A stretch of 64,000 nt of DNA from Flavobacteriaceae bacterium (GTDB taxonomy: Bacteria > Bacteroidota > Bacteroidia > Flavobacteriales > Flavobacteriaceae). The notes under the pieces were generated by a model. It was not told where the DNA came from and did not search any database. It was given only the letters and a program-made list of their open reading frames with translations. The position numbers and the translations under genes were made by a program. Below are positions 25,842 through 35,036 of the stretch, piece by piece (positions within the stretch are counted from its first letter, which is position 1; every line of letters begins with the position of its first letter). The stretch spans positions 434,001 to 498,000 of the forward strand of contig CP046177.1 in NCBI GenBank assembly GCA_014075215.1, read 5' to 3'.

Positions 25842-26048
25842 GGGGACGATAATACTTACAGAAGTACTAGAACTAAATTAGGAAACGTAAATACCGGAGA
25901 TGGTTATAAATTCAGGGGACGTGGTATTTTTCAGTTAACAGGAAGTTATAACAACCAATCTGGGCTTGGTGCTTATGATAAAATTCATTGTACCAGTAAA
26001 TGTAGCAACTCCAGAAAAGCAGCATTAAAAATTTGTGAATTTTTTTAA
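25842..26048 (+). pseudogene. GH19-type chitinase/endolysin remnant
   Basis: About 68 codons in one frame with the GH19 hallmark GDGYKFRGRGIFQLTGSYNN (compare the family consensus GDGWRYRGRGLIQLTGRxNY). The upstream catalytic part and the downstream part are absent, and no start of its own is present, so this is a gene fragment. It begins exactly where the fold-back repeat breaks off, suggesting a deletion junction. GH19 enzymes cleave chitin or peptidoglycan and often come from phages or toxin systems. Confidence 0.75.
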
Positions 26049-26103
26049 CTTTAAAATCTATTAGGTATTTAAACTGGTATTCAAAACAAATAATTTTAGC
26101 AAT

Positions 26104-26886
26104 ATGAATTTTAAAAACATCCTGGTAGAAGAAAAAAGCGGATTGGCAATTATTACTATTAACAGACCCAAAAAGTTAAATGCGTTAAACATTGCTACTA
26201 TACATGAGCTACATCGGGCTTTTGACAGCCTAAATAGCAATCCTTTTATTAGAGTCATTGTAATTACAGGTAGTGGAGACAAGGCCTTCGTTGCAGGAGC
26301 AGATATTTCCGAATTTGCTCATTTTTCTGTTGAAGAAGGAGAAAAACTGGCCGAAAAGGGGCAGGAACTCCTATTTGATTTTATAGCAAATTTATCAACT
26401 CCGGTGATTGCAGCTGTCAACGGGTTTGCCCTGGGAGGAGGTTTGGAGTTAGCCATGGCATGCCATCTCAGAATTGCTTCTGACGATGCAAAAATGGGAT
26501 TACCGGAAGTTTCACTGGGAGTAATCCCCGGTTACGGAGGAACTCAACGCCTGCCACAACTGGTAGGAAAGGGAAAAGCCATGGAACTAATCATGACTGC
26601 AAATATGATTACTGCCGAAGAGGCAAAAAAAATCGGACTAGTCAATGATTTAACTATTCAGGAAAATTTACTTTCTCTGACAGAAAAACTGGCAGGTAAA
26701 ATAATGAAAAATTCACCTGTTGCAATTGGCGCAGCAATAAAATCCGTAAACGATCACTTTAAAGATGGTATCAATGGCTTTAAGACCGAAATCAAGGAAT
26801 TTGGAAACTGTTTTGGAACCGAAGATTTTAAAGAAGGAACTACTGCTTTCTTAGAAAAAAGAAAACCTGATTTCCCCGGAAAATAA
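26104..26886 (+). CDS. Enoyl-CoA hydratase/isomerase family protein
   Basis: A 260-residue crotonase. The oxyanion-hole segments GDKAFVAGADISEF and NGFALGGGLELAMACHLRIA are present, as is GLPEVSLGVIPGYGGTQRLP with the catalytic Glu region. Such enzymes hydrate enoyl-CoA in fatty-acid or amino-acid breakdown; the exact substrate cannot be told from sequence. A strong terminator follows, so it is probably monocistronic. Confidence 0.92.
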   Translation: MNFKNILVEEKSGLAIITINRPKKLNALNIATIHELHRAFDSLNSNPFIRVIVITGSGDKAFVAGADISEFAHFSVEEGEKLAEKGQELLFDFIANLSTPVIAAVNGFALGGGLELAMACHLRIASDDAKMGLPEVSLGVIPGYGGTQRLPQLVGKGKAMELIMTANMITAEEAKKIGLVNDLTIQENLLSLTEKLAGKIMKNSPVAIGAAIKSVNDHFKDGINGFKTEIKEFGNCFGTEDFKEGTTAFLEKRKPDFPGK

Positions 26887-26893
26887 TCAAAAC

Positions 26894-26929
26894 AAAAAAC
26901 CGGAAAGGTGAATATTCTTCCGGTTTTTT
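26894..26929 (+). terminator. Intrinsic terminator after the crotonase gene
   Basis: A 12-bp perfect inverted repeat AAAAAACCGGAA / TTCCGGTTTTTT with a 12-nt loop, ending in a T run, 8 nt after the crotonase stop. Confidence 0.9.
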
Positions 26930-26941
26930 GTTTATATATTC

Positions 26942-27063
26942 GAGACCTTTGCAGAATTGATTTGACAAAAAAGTTCAACGCCCGAAGAAAATTTTCGGGA
27001 AGGAAGAAATTTGAAGTCAAATCAATTTCAATACAGAATATATCACTATTTTGTAAAGATCTC
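26942..27063. repeat. Palindromic repeat G1 (GAGACCTTTGCA family)
   Basis: Starts GAGACCTTTGCAGAATTGATT and ends ...ATTTTGTAAAGATCTC; the two ends are roughly complementary, and ATTGATTTGAC pairs with GTCAAATCAAT inside. A second copy is at 54527-54688 and a half copy near 36781. Confidence 0.85.
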
Positions 27064-27092
27064 TATTCATAATTAAAGTAGTGTCTAAAAAA

Positions 27093-29150
27093 TCACTTAA
27101 AATCTTCATCTGTTACTCCTTCGTTGATTTTTATTTCTTTTGTTACAAAATCAATCTTTTGTCGTCCAAAAAAACGAGAAACTTTGTGTGGAAATTTAAT
27201 TCCGTTTACTTCTTTATAATCCGCATATAAAACAACGTTTTTTATCTCCTGTCCATCCGGGCTTTTAGCAGTTTGAACCGTTTTTATTTTTAACCCTGAA
27301 ACTACATCGTAATACACTTCTTTGTCGTTAATTTCAATTACGTAGGCGTTTTTACCTTCAACAGGCTCTATTCTTTTTAAATTTCCTTTTGCATAGGCCA
27401 TATCGGAGAAAGGAGTGGTATCGGATTTTGCTTCCTCCAAATCTTCTCCTTCCAAATCTTTCTTTTGACCTCTGGCTTCCGAATACCCTTTTTCACCATC
27501 AAAAACTTGCTTTTGCAGTACATTTCCCAGCATAGATAAAAGGATAGACTGTTTGTTGGGTTTTGCCGTTTTATCAATAAGTGAAATGGGAGCCGGTGCT
27601 CCTGTTACATTAGCTTCGGACGTAATCATTAACGTCTCTACAGTTGCCACTTTTTCCGATCCTCCTATAGCACTTACATAATTATCAACAACAGTAGCAG
27701 CAGTCACACCTTCAGGAATTGGCAATGACATTTCCGGTTTTTCAGAAGGTTTTCCGTATTTATCAAAATAATCAATCTTATAATCGGAATTTTTTTCCAA
27801 ATTCTTTAAAACATCAATGCCTTTGCCGGTAATTATAATTCGGGCTTTATCACCTCTAAAATATTTAATCGCTGCATTCTGCACATCATCTACAGTTACT
27901 GCATTTATTTTTTGCAAATAGGTTTCGTAGTAATCTTTCGGTAAATCATACAATTCAATATTTAAAGCATATCTGGCAGCAGTAGCCGGTTTTTGAACAT
28001 CAATTACAAAATTGCCAATATATTTTTCTTTGGCATCTTTTAGTTCTTTTTCGGTTACTTTTTGATATCGGATTTTATTAATTTCTTTTAATAATTCTAC
28101 TACGGAACTATCGGTTACCACATTCCTAACACTTGCTGTTGCTCTAAATGTTCCTGCATGTCTGCTTTGCCTTACATTTGAGTATGATCCGTACGTATAT
28201 CCTTTATCTTCTCTCAGGTTTTGAAATAAACGAGCTGTTGCTCCTCCTCCTAGAATTTGATTTGCCAGTAAAGCAGCATAGTAATCTTCATCGCCTAGTT
28301 TCAGATTAATATTGTTAATGACAGCAATTTCAGATTGTACGGCATTAGGCATATCAACAAAATCTATTTCTGTAGTTTCTACATTTTCAGGTGTGGGCAT
28401 TATATATGAAGGAATGGTTCCCGGAGACCAATCACCAAATAATTTTTTTACTAATTTTTTTGTCTTTTTAGGGTTGATATCTCCGATAATCACCAGATAT
28501 CCGTTATTTGGTCTATAGTAGGTATCATATGCATTTTTAACATCTTCAAGCGTAATATTTTTTACTGTTTCTTTGGTGGTAAATTCTCCAAAAGGATGGT
28601 CTTTACCATATGTTAATACATCTTCGACTCTTCTGGCGGCGGTGGTAACGCTTTTTTCATTAGATTTTATAGCATCCAGCGTTATTTTTACTTCTTTATC
28701 AAATTCTTCTTGGGTAAAAACAGTATTTTTAACCCCATCTGCCATTAAACTTAAAATTTCCGGAAAGTATTTTTTTAATGAAGAACCAAAAGCTCCCCTT
28801 CTGGAAAAATTTAAATTTGCTCCCATATAATCCACTTTTTCATTAAAATCATCTTTAGAAATATGAGTGGTTCCTCTTCCAATTAAACTTCCCGTCATGG
28901 ATGTAAGTCCGGCTTTATCCCCTTCAAAAACAGGGTAATTATCTATGGTTAAATTTGCGGAAGCTCTCGGTAATTTATGGTTTTCTACCAAAATTACGGT
29001 CAACCCGTTTTTCAGTTTAAATTTTTCTGCTTTACCTAGTTTTACCTTTGGAGCAGGGCCGGGTTCAGGCATTTTACTTCTGTCAATCTGAGCATTTACT
29101 GTAAAAGACATTGCCAGCATTGCTACGAATAATAAGATTTTTGTTTTCAT
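27093..29150 (-). CDS. M16-family peptidase-like protein (inactive partner)
   Basis: A 685-residue secreted protein with a signal peptide (LLFVAMLAMSFTVNAQ). The M16 fold is clear (KFKLKNGLTVILVENHKLP ... GGGATARLFQNLREDKGYTYG), but the zinc motif HxxEH is absent: the site reads GLTSMTGSLIGRGT. M16B proteases often work as dimers of one zinc-bearing and one non-catalytic chain; the gene just upstream encodes the active chain. A ~200-residue C-terminal domain after ~490 is an added domain. It probably degrades peptides in the periplasm. Confidence 0.9.
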   Translation of the reverse strand: MKTKILLFVAMLAMSFTVNAQIDRSKMPEPGPAPKVKLGKAEKFKLKNGLTVILVENHKLPRASANLTIDNYPVFEGDKAGLTSMTGSLIGRGTTHISKDDFNEKVDYMGANLNFSRRGAFGSSLKKYFPEILSLMADGVKNTVFTQEEFDKEVKITLDAIKSNEKSVTTAARRVEDVLTYGKDHPFGEFTTKETVKNITLEDVKNAYDTYYRPNNGYLVIIGDINPKKTKKLVKKLFGDWSPGTIPSYIMPTPENVETTEIDFVDMPNAVQSEIAVINNINLKLGDEDYYAALLANQILGGGATARLFQNLREDKGYTYGSYSNVRQSRHAGTFRATASVRNVVTDSSVVELLKEINKIRYQKVTEKELKDAKEKYIGNFVIDVQKPATAARYALNIELYDLPKDYYETYLQKINAVTVDDVQNAAIKYFRGDKARIIITGKGIDVLKNLEKNSDYKIDYFDKYGKPSEKPEMSLPIPEGVTAATVVDNYVSAIGGSEKVATVETLMITSEANVTGAPAPISLIDKTAKPNKQSILLSMLGNVLQKQVFDGEKGYSEARGQKKDLEGEDLEEAKSDTTPFSDMAYAKGNLKRIEPVEGKNAYVIEINDKEVYYDVVSGLKIKTVQTAKSPDGQEIKNVVLYADYKEVNGIKFPHKVSRFFGRQKIDFVTKEIKINEGVTDEDFK

Positions 29151-29171
29151 AATTATAAATGTCTTTTGGTA

Positions 29172-30485
29172 TTATTTTTCCTCTGGTAAATATTCCAAGA
29201 GTAATCGTTGATTGGGGTTTAGATATTTTTTAGCAACTGCTCTGATTTCTTCTCTGGTAATAGATCTGTAAATTTCAATTTCCGTATTAATTAAATTTGT
29301 ATCATTATATAAAACATGATAACGTGCCAGAGAATTTGCAATTCCTTCTACACTTGAATTAGCATTCACGTAATTATTTTCAAACTTATTTTGTAGTTTT
29401 TGATACGCTTTTTCAGAGATCAAATCCCTTTGAATTTTTATAACTTCAGCATCCATTTCTTTTACCAGGTCAGATAATTTAGTTTCACCCTGAGGAATAC
29501 TAAATAGTGCATATACTCCATAATCTTCCTGGCTCAAATTTACTGCTTGTACAGCTAGTGCCATTTTTTTAGTATCGACCATTTTTTTATACAGAACAGA
29601 ACTTTTACCACTACTTAAATAACTGGAAATCATATCTAAAATTCTTGAATCCCGCGTTTTCATAGAAGGCGTTCTATAGGCAGCCACTATGGCAGGTAAT
29701 TGAATATTAGGATCGTATGCTTTAGCATCTATTTGCGATGTGATAGGGTCTTCTTTTGGAAAATTCCTTACAATATCTTTTCCTTTGGGAATCTCTCCAA
29801 AGTAATCTTTAATCATTTTTTTTGTTTCAAAAATATTGATATCACCTGCAACAACTAACGTCCCATTATTTGGCACATAATATTTTTTGTTGAATGCTAA
29901 AAATTCATCTAAGGTAGCTGCATCCAGATGTTCCATTTTTCCAATAGTCGTTCCTTTATAAGGGTGTTTTTTAAACATATGAAGTTTTACATTCTCCAAT
30001 AATCTGGAATACGGCTGATTATCAACACGTAATCTTTTTTCCTCTTTTACTACTTCATTTTGAGTATCCACACCGTCCCGGCCAATTATGGGATGTAATA
30101 ATCTTTCGGATTCCATCCATAATCCGATCTCTAATTTATTGGAAGGAAATATTTCATAGTAATACGTTCTGTCATCAGTAGTATTTGCATTATTCCTGCC
30201 TCCATTGGCAGACACTATTTTAAACCATTCTCCTTTACCGATATTTTTAGAACCTTCAAAAAGCAGATGTTCAAAAAAGTGAGCCATTCCTGTTCTGTCA
30301 GGTTGTTCATCTTTTGCGCCTACGTGATACATTACAGAGGTAATGACTACAGGAGCCGAATCGTCTTTATGTAAAATCACATGCATTCCATTATCTAAAT
30401 CATATTCTTCAAACTCAACTTGTTGAGCACTTGAAAAAAATGCTGTCAAAAAAACTAAAAACAGTGTTAAAATTCTTTTATTCAT
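29172..30485 (-). CDS. M16-family zinc peptidase (active chain)
   Basis: A 437-residue secreted protease with a signal peptide (ILTLFLVFLTAFFSSAQ). The zinc motif HxxEH is visible in GMAHFFEHLLFEGS, and the distal Glu is expected in the ~70-residue helix downstream. It starts 21 nt before the next gene of the pair, so the two are co-transcribed and likely form an alpha/beta complex of the mitochondrial-processing-peptidase type. Confidence 0.93.
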   Translation of the reverse strand: MNKRILTLFLVFLTAFFSSAQQVEFEEYDLDNGMHVILHKDDSAPVVITSVMYHVGAKDEQPDRTGMAHFFEHLLFEGSKNIGKGEWFKIVSANGGRNNANTTDDRTYYYEIFPSNKLEIGLWMESERLLHPIIGRDGVDTQNEVVKEEKRLRVDNQPYSRLLENVKLHMFKKHPYKGTTIGKMEHLDAATLDEFLAFNKKYYVPNNGTLVVAGDINIFETKKMIKDYFGEIPKGKDIVRNFPKEDPITSQIDAKAYDPNIQLPAIVAAYRTPSMKTRDSRILDMISSYLSSGKSSVLYKKMVDTKKMALAVQAVNLSQEDYGVYALFSIPQGETKLSDLVKEMDAEVIKIQRDLISEKAYQKLQNKFENNYVNANSSVEGIANSLARYHVLYNDTNLINTEIEIYRSITREEIRAVAKKYLNPNQRLLLEYLPEEK

Positions 30486-30840
30486 TGATTTGTTAATTTT
30501 TAAGTTGTTTAGTACGACGCATCCAAATACTTTTTGTTACAAAAATTTTATAGATGAGTCTTAATTGGTTCATTACCAAAAATAAGAAGTATTCACCAGA
30601 ATCACGGAAAAATAAGAATTTTTATCTTTAGATTAATTACTCATAAAACTCATTTTTTTGATTTCTAAAATTTTTAGAAGATACCTACGATACATAATTC
30701 AGGTTTAACTTTACACATAACTTGAACTCATTTAAAATTTTAATTTTCGCTTACATATAAAAAGTTAAAAAAAACCTAATAAAAATGTAACATTTGTTAA
30801 AATCAAACGTCTTTACTAAAAGATAAGCTTTATATAAAAA
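30486..30840. other. Intergenic region with half palindrome
   Basis: AT-rich, no gene recognised. It contains a degenerate member of the GAACTCGTTTAAACTTTTT repeat family at about 30722-30766 and should hold the promoter of the M16 pair on the minus strand. Confidence 0.4.
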
Positions 30841-31074
30841 ATGAGAAATCTTAAAAAAATAATAGCTTTATTCTTATTAATTTTTATTACGGGAACAGTA
30901 GTAACTATTATTTCCATTAATAAAATTCTAGATAAAGAAACTTCTAAAGATACAGAGACTATAAAAGCTTCCAAAGACTCCATAAAAGACAAGAGTACTA
31001 AAAGAGTAATTTGATCTTTTAACCCGGATGATGCATTAGAAAATTCATTACAGTTCGAAATCGTTTCAAAATAG
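30841..31074 (+). pseudogene. Small membrane-anchored protein with an in-frame TGA
   Basis: The first 57 codons encode a small protein with an N-terminal hydrophobic helix (IIALFLLIFITGTVVTIISI) and a Lys/Asp/Ser-rich tail. The TGA at 31012-31014 is followed in the same frame by SFNPDDALENSLQFEIVSK and a stop, a stretch that looks like real protein, so the gene may once have had ~77 codons. It could also be an intact 57-residue protein. IS1595-like DNA follows. No family recognised. Confidence 0.45.
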
Positions 31075-31174
31075 ATCACTTCACTGCATTTTTAAAATAA
31101 ACTATAGTCGTGCTACCTTACCTTTAAGAAAATGCTATATGTTATCACAATCTCAATCTTCATAAAAAAGTTTA

Positions 31175-32134
31175 TAGAGGTCAGTAGTTAGTTACATATA
31201 ATTTCACTTTGATAAATTTTATCACTCATGACCATTTTAGTTATTAAGTTATTGAATATTGTGTTTTTGTTTTGCGAGCGATTAATTCTAAAACAAAACT
31301 CATTAAAGTATCGGTTTAGATTAAACTCACTTACCCAAGAATAAGTTGTCCTAATCCATGATTTTATTTGATGAATCATCGTATGTAAGGCTTTAAAGTT
31401 TAATCCTTTGTCGCTATCAATCTGGGTAATGTTATAGGCTTTTGCAATAGGCCTGTAGCCTTTCCATTTGTGAGTGATTACTTGAGCCTTTCTATCAATA
31501 TGCTTAATGAACATATATTGCAACGATTGTGCAGAAAAATCTTTGATGTTTAAAGCATACATACGCTTTACTTTGCCCTGGTCTGTGAACTCAACAGCAG
31601 TAATAGCCTTCTTTTTCTTAGCATCATAACTACGACCTATCTTGTTTTGCTCATAACCACCCAACACAAATTCATCAACCTGTACATGACCATCCATAGG
31701 GTTATTTTTACTAGAAGCCATAGCTTCTCTTACTTTAAGCATAAACAATCGTGCTGTCTTTTCTGTAATACCATAGCGTACACCCATTTGTGTAGCTGAT
31801 AAACTCTTGGTGGTAGTTGCCATTTCAAAACAGATAAAAAAGGCTTTTCGTACACCAAATCGCACTCTGTGAAAAATGGTGTTAGCCGTTGGGCTTTCTG
31901 TATCACCACATTTATTGCATGTTCTTGAAAAGTTCTTACGTACTTGGTAACTGGTATTACCACATTTACGACATACATAACCCTCTTTCCACTTGATTTG
32001 ACCTAGATATGCTTTGCAATCTACATCTGTTTTAAAGCGTTCAGCGAACTCTAAAAAGTTTTGACCCTTGAAAATTTCCATAAAATCCCTATTTTTATTG
32101 ACATACAAGTTATGAAATTATCTACTGACCTCTA
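31175..32134 (-). mobile_element. IS1595-like insertion sequence
   Basis: The ends TAGAGGTCAGTAG and CTACTGACCTCTA are inverted repeats around a single transposase gene. AAAGTT lies close to both ends (31167-31172 and 32135-32140), compatible with an imperfect target duplication (8 bp is usual for the family). The boundaries are uncertain by a few bases. Confidence 0.8.
31188..32108 (-). CDS. IS1595-family transposase
   Basis: A 306-residue transposase. The N-terminus has a zinc ribbon (YVCRKCGNTS ... CNKCGD, two CxxC pairs). The central and C-terminal ISXO2-like DDE domain includes GHVQVDEFVLGGYE, KWKGYRPIAKAY and SWIRTTYSWVSEFNLNRYFNEFCFR. A start at MEIFKG, nine codons later, is also possible. 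The gene is intact, so the element could be active. Confidence 0.93.
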   Translation of the reverse strand: MYVNKNRDFMEIFKGQNFLEFAERFKTDVDCKAYLGQIKWKEGYVCRKCGNTSYQVRKNFSRTCNKCGDTESPTANTIFHRVRFGVRKAFFICFEMATTTKSLSATQMGVRYGITEKTARLFMLKVREAMASSKNNPMDGHVQVDEFVLGGYEQNKIGRSYDAKKKKAITAVEFTDQGKVKRMYALNIKDFSAQSLQYMFIKHIDRKAQVITHKWKGYRPIAKAYNITQIDSDKGLNFKALHTMIHQIKSWIRTTYSWVSEFNLNRYFNEFCFRINRSQNKNTIFNNLITKMVMSDKIYQSEIICN

Positions 32135-32812
32135 AAAGTTATAATACATCGTTTAACAAATTGAACTATTGCGTCTATTTTTCATTACTTTTTAAGTAAT
32201 TAACAATGTACATTATAATTTTTTATTTTTTATATGAATTTTGAAAAAAATAATGCTTATAATAAGTTGTTTATAAGTAACATAAAATGATACTATAAAA
32301 TTTTGATATATGGGTTATTAAAAAAAATAAACAATTTATCAAAACATAACTCTTTAAAAATCAATTTTTTGTAGCTTATTAACTTTTACTATAATAAAAT
32401 ATGCACATATTCTTATTAATAAGAATTATCTAAAAAATGTAAGTAAATGCTAATATTTATGTTGATAAATGTTTATTAATATATAAGAAATAAAATTGTT
32501 TTTTTAATCATAAAGTCTAATAATATTATTCATTTATCAAACCAAATTTTATTTTTATTTTTTTTTAACCGGTTTTTAACAATTAAAATTCATAATTTGA
32601 AATAAAAAGACTGAACTTACTTAATAAATTTTGATACCTGGTAAAAACTCTTAATTATTAAAAATTAGAAAATACCCTACCAGTGGAATGAACAGATATA
32701 GGTACGTTTGTAATCAATAGAGAATAGTTGAATGAGTAGCTACGGTTCTATATTCCATATAATAGGGCGAAATCCGAAAAGCCCATTTTTAGAGAGAGTA
32801 GGAATCATTATT
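32135..32812. other. Long AT-rich intergenic region
   Basis: About 680 nt of very AT-rich DNA without a supported gene. Its last ~120 nt are less AT-rich and end with a small hairpin (GGGC/GCCC, 32765-32784) followed by ATTTTT, which could end a short untranslated transcript. This is weak evidence and no RNA family was recognised. Confidence 0.35.
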
Positions 32813-32993
32813 ACCCGTTGTGCATTTTGAACTAAAAAGTAAATTTAAACCTCAGTTCGAGTGATTTTGAGCTACGAAAAATCGTATCGAGAATAGAATT
32901 TTTGCTCTAAATATGTTCTCGATACAAATTTTTCTTATTTTCAATCGAAAAATTTACTCGAATTGACGAATTTTATCAAAATGCACAACGGGT
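32813..32993. mobile_element. 181-bp MITE with IS982-type ends
   Basis: Starts ACCCGTTGTGCATTTTGA and ends TCAAAATGCACAACGGGT, a perfect 18-bp inverted repeat whose outer 14 bases are those of the IS982-family element at 47024-48002. CATTATT flanks it on both sides (32806-32812 and 32994-33000), a 7-bp target duplication. The interior has no gene and folds back on itself (TTCGAGTGATTTT..., ...AATTTACTCGAA). It is probably mobilised in trans by the IS982 transposase. Confidence 0.92.
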
Positions 32994-33016
32994 CATTATT
33001 ATATTTTATTATTATT

Positions 33017-33289
33017 ATGCCAAATTATCCGTTAACAAGAGGAGCAAATCAAGCAATCCAAAATTTACCATCCATTGAAATTAGAAATCCGCATCAAATA
33101 AATGCTAGGGTGGTTGTCACACATTATCGTATTAATCAACAGGACGAGTTGGTTAATGTAGATATTGGAGGACTTGATACAATTATTTGTAATTCACTCG
33201 CAGGAAGAGTCATCAGTAATGTTTTTTTACCTCAACAATACAATGAAGGAATTAATAACCCTAATGAAGTTATAATTATAAGACCTTAA
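33017..33289 (+). CDS. Hypothetical 90-residue protein
   Basis: Soluble, no signal or membrane segment from the ATG at 33017 (MPNYPLTRGANQAIQNLPSI); an in-frame start inside the MITE at 32963 would add 18 unlikely residues. Beta-rich pattern (ARVVVTHYRI, ELVNVDIGGLDTIIC, NEVIIIRP). No family recognised. The MITE sits 24 nt upstream, so it has probably replaced or separated the original promoter region. Confidence 0.6.
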   Translation: MPNYPLTRGANQAIQNLPSIEIRNPHQINARVVVTHYRINQQDELVNVDIGGLDTIICNSLAGRVISNVFLPQQYNEGINNPNEVIIIRP

Positions 33290-33712
33290 AAAGTTGTATT
33301 AAAAATAATATTATTTTATAGAGTTACCCATTTAGTTCTCAAATGACTGATAATGAATTATAAGTTTAGTTTTCAAAATTTTAATCATTTAAACTCTAGG
33401 TCAATATTCATAAAGCTTCCCATGAAATCGCTGATGAGTTTATGCTACTTAACTGGGTAATCCTATTATTTTATACATTTAAAATAATTTACAAAAAACA
33501 CTGCTTTTTAGATTTTCCTACAGAGCAGTATTTTTATATGTAGTAGATATAGGAATTAAAGGCACCTCTAAAAACTACTTTTTTATTCATATCAAAAAGA
33601 TACAAACATCAAAAACCAATTCAAAAAAAAGAAGCTGCCTTTTCAGATAGCTCCTTTATTTTGAGTTTTTGGAGTATGCTAATGCACACTTTAGATGCCA
33701 AGATATATCTTC
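33290..33712. other. Intergenic region with two hairpins
   Basis: No gene seen. It contains hairpin ACTGCT/AGCAGT (33500-33539) followed by ATTTTTA on the plus strand, possibly ending the 90-residue gene's transcript, and the minus-strand terminator described separately. Confidence 0.45.
33622..33655 (-). terminator. Terminator after the FISUMP-domain gene
   Basis: On the minus strand, AGGAGCT pairs with AGCTTCT (one G-T pair), followed by a run of T. It lies about 60 nt past the stop of the FISUMP-domain gene. Confidence 0.55.
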
Positions 33713-34996
33713 TTAATTTGGATCATAGATACACCGTACGGACATACCATAGCTTCTTCGGTAATTACTATTAATGACTACACTACTTGAATTGAACTGT
33801 AATAGACTAGCAGTTGCACCTGAGTTAAAACTAGCTGTACTTGACCAATAGAAACCATAATGAAGATTTTCAACTCCAATACCAGGATGCCAGTGATGAC
33901 GATCTCCTGCGGTAGTTAATTTTAAGGGGCTGTTAAAAGCACCTGCAGCATTATTGGTAGTCCACGCCGCAAATTCTGTTTGCCATTCTGCTTCGGTAGG
34001 AACTCTAAAACCGTCGGGACACGGGTCATGTGATCCTTTGGTAGCGCCATTCCAACGTGTATCATCACGTGTACTTAACCAGTCGTAAGGATATGAACCA
34101 TTTAGTATAAAAACAGAACCTTCATTACCGCTGGCTACAGGTCCGGCAGTTATACTACTCGTTCTGAACTGATGTCCGTCGGTATTTCTACCCCACTGAT
34201 ACAAATCTCCGTAAGCATTACTGTCATCGGAACTTGTAGCAACCTGAGTAGCCCCTAAATTTCGGTCCATAAAAATGGCACCTCCGGCTCCGACAACTGT
34301 TGGAGTGTTCACTAAAAATATCATTGCCTGTACTTCTGCCTGTGTTGCAGGACTGGAGAAGCTGTTGGGATTGGCATCAATATAATTTCTATATGCTGTT
34401 TCATTGGCATCATTTATTGCTGTCAAAGCAGGTATAATCTGATTTAGTTGTGCTATGGTTACTGTTGAGTTTTGAGTAGCGCTATCCGCATCACTACCGA
34501 TTTGAGCTAAAACAGCATCACTTGCGTTTATATTATTAATAATGGTTTGTAGCTCCGCAAGTGTTGTAGGAGCAGGAGTAGGTGCATCAATAGCTACTTC
34601 ATAACCCGAGAGGTTTGTTGCTATCAGGTTTGTTAAACCCACACTGGTCAGATCAGCTATACTCGGATTGCCATTTGCAGGATTATCAGATGCAGCGACA
34701 ATAGAAGCCACACTGTGAGCAGAAATATTTGCACCATTTATTAGATTTATAAACTCACTTCCATTGTTAAGGTAAAGTCCTTTTGCATTGCAATTCGTAC
34801 AATATACAATAAGTCCTTCGGCAGGAGATGCAATGGCATCTATTTGAGTTTTTGTCATTCTTGGTAGTAAGAAGCCTTTAGAGGTACTGCTTATATCCAT
34901 AGCAGCAGAAGCCGGAGACATTGTTCGTACCCCAATCTGTGCGTGAGTTGCAATATTGAGAGCAATTCCTGTAAAAGTTACGATTATTTTTTTCAT
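33713..34996 (-). CDS. Secreted protein with FISUMP domain
   Basis: A 427-residue protein with a signal peptide (IIVTFTGIALNIATHAQ). The N-terminal part (MSPASAAMDISSTSKGFLLPRMTKTQ) is the start common to many flavobacterial surface proteins. A helical spacer (~95-235) follows. The C-terminal ~190 residues form a FISUMP domain (Fibrobacter succinogenes major paralogous domain): DRNLGATQVATSSDD, YGDLYQWGR, CPDGFRVPTEAEWQ, FYWSSTA and RRSYGMSVRCI. This C-type-lectin-like fold is common in surface binding proteins. It lies 40 nt after the frameshifted T9SS gene. Confidence 0.88.
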   Translation of the reverse strand: MKKIIVTFTGIALNIATHAQIGVRTMSPASAAMDISSTSKGFLLPRMTKTQIDAIASPAEGLIVYCTNCNAKGLYLNNGSEFINLINGANISAHSVASIVAASDNPANGNPSIADLTSVGLTNLIATNLSGYEVAIDAPTPAPTTLAELQTIINNINASDAVLAQIGSDADSATQNSTVTIAQLNQIIPALTAINDANETAYRNYIDANPNSFSSPATQAEVQAMIFLVNTPTVVGAGGAIFMDRNLGATQVATSSDDSNAYGDLYQWGRNTDGHQFRTSSITAGPVASGNEGSVFILNGSYPYDWLSTRDDTRWNGATKGSHDPCPDGFRVPTEAEWQTEFAAWTTNNAAGAFNSPLKLTTAGDRHHWHPGIGVENLHYGFYWSSTASFNSGATASLLQFNSSSVVINSNYRRSYGMSVRCIYDPN

Positions 34997-35036
34997 GATG
35001 ATCTATTTTATGTGTTATTATTTATTTTAAATCTGT

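Noticed and set aside
33713..34400. FISUMP domain as a target of a diversity-generating retroelement
   Set aside because: Such domains can be targets, but there is no reverse transcriptase, template repeat or second near-copy of the domain's end in the window.
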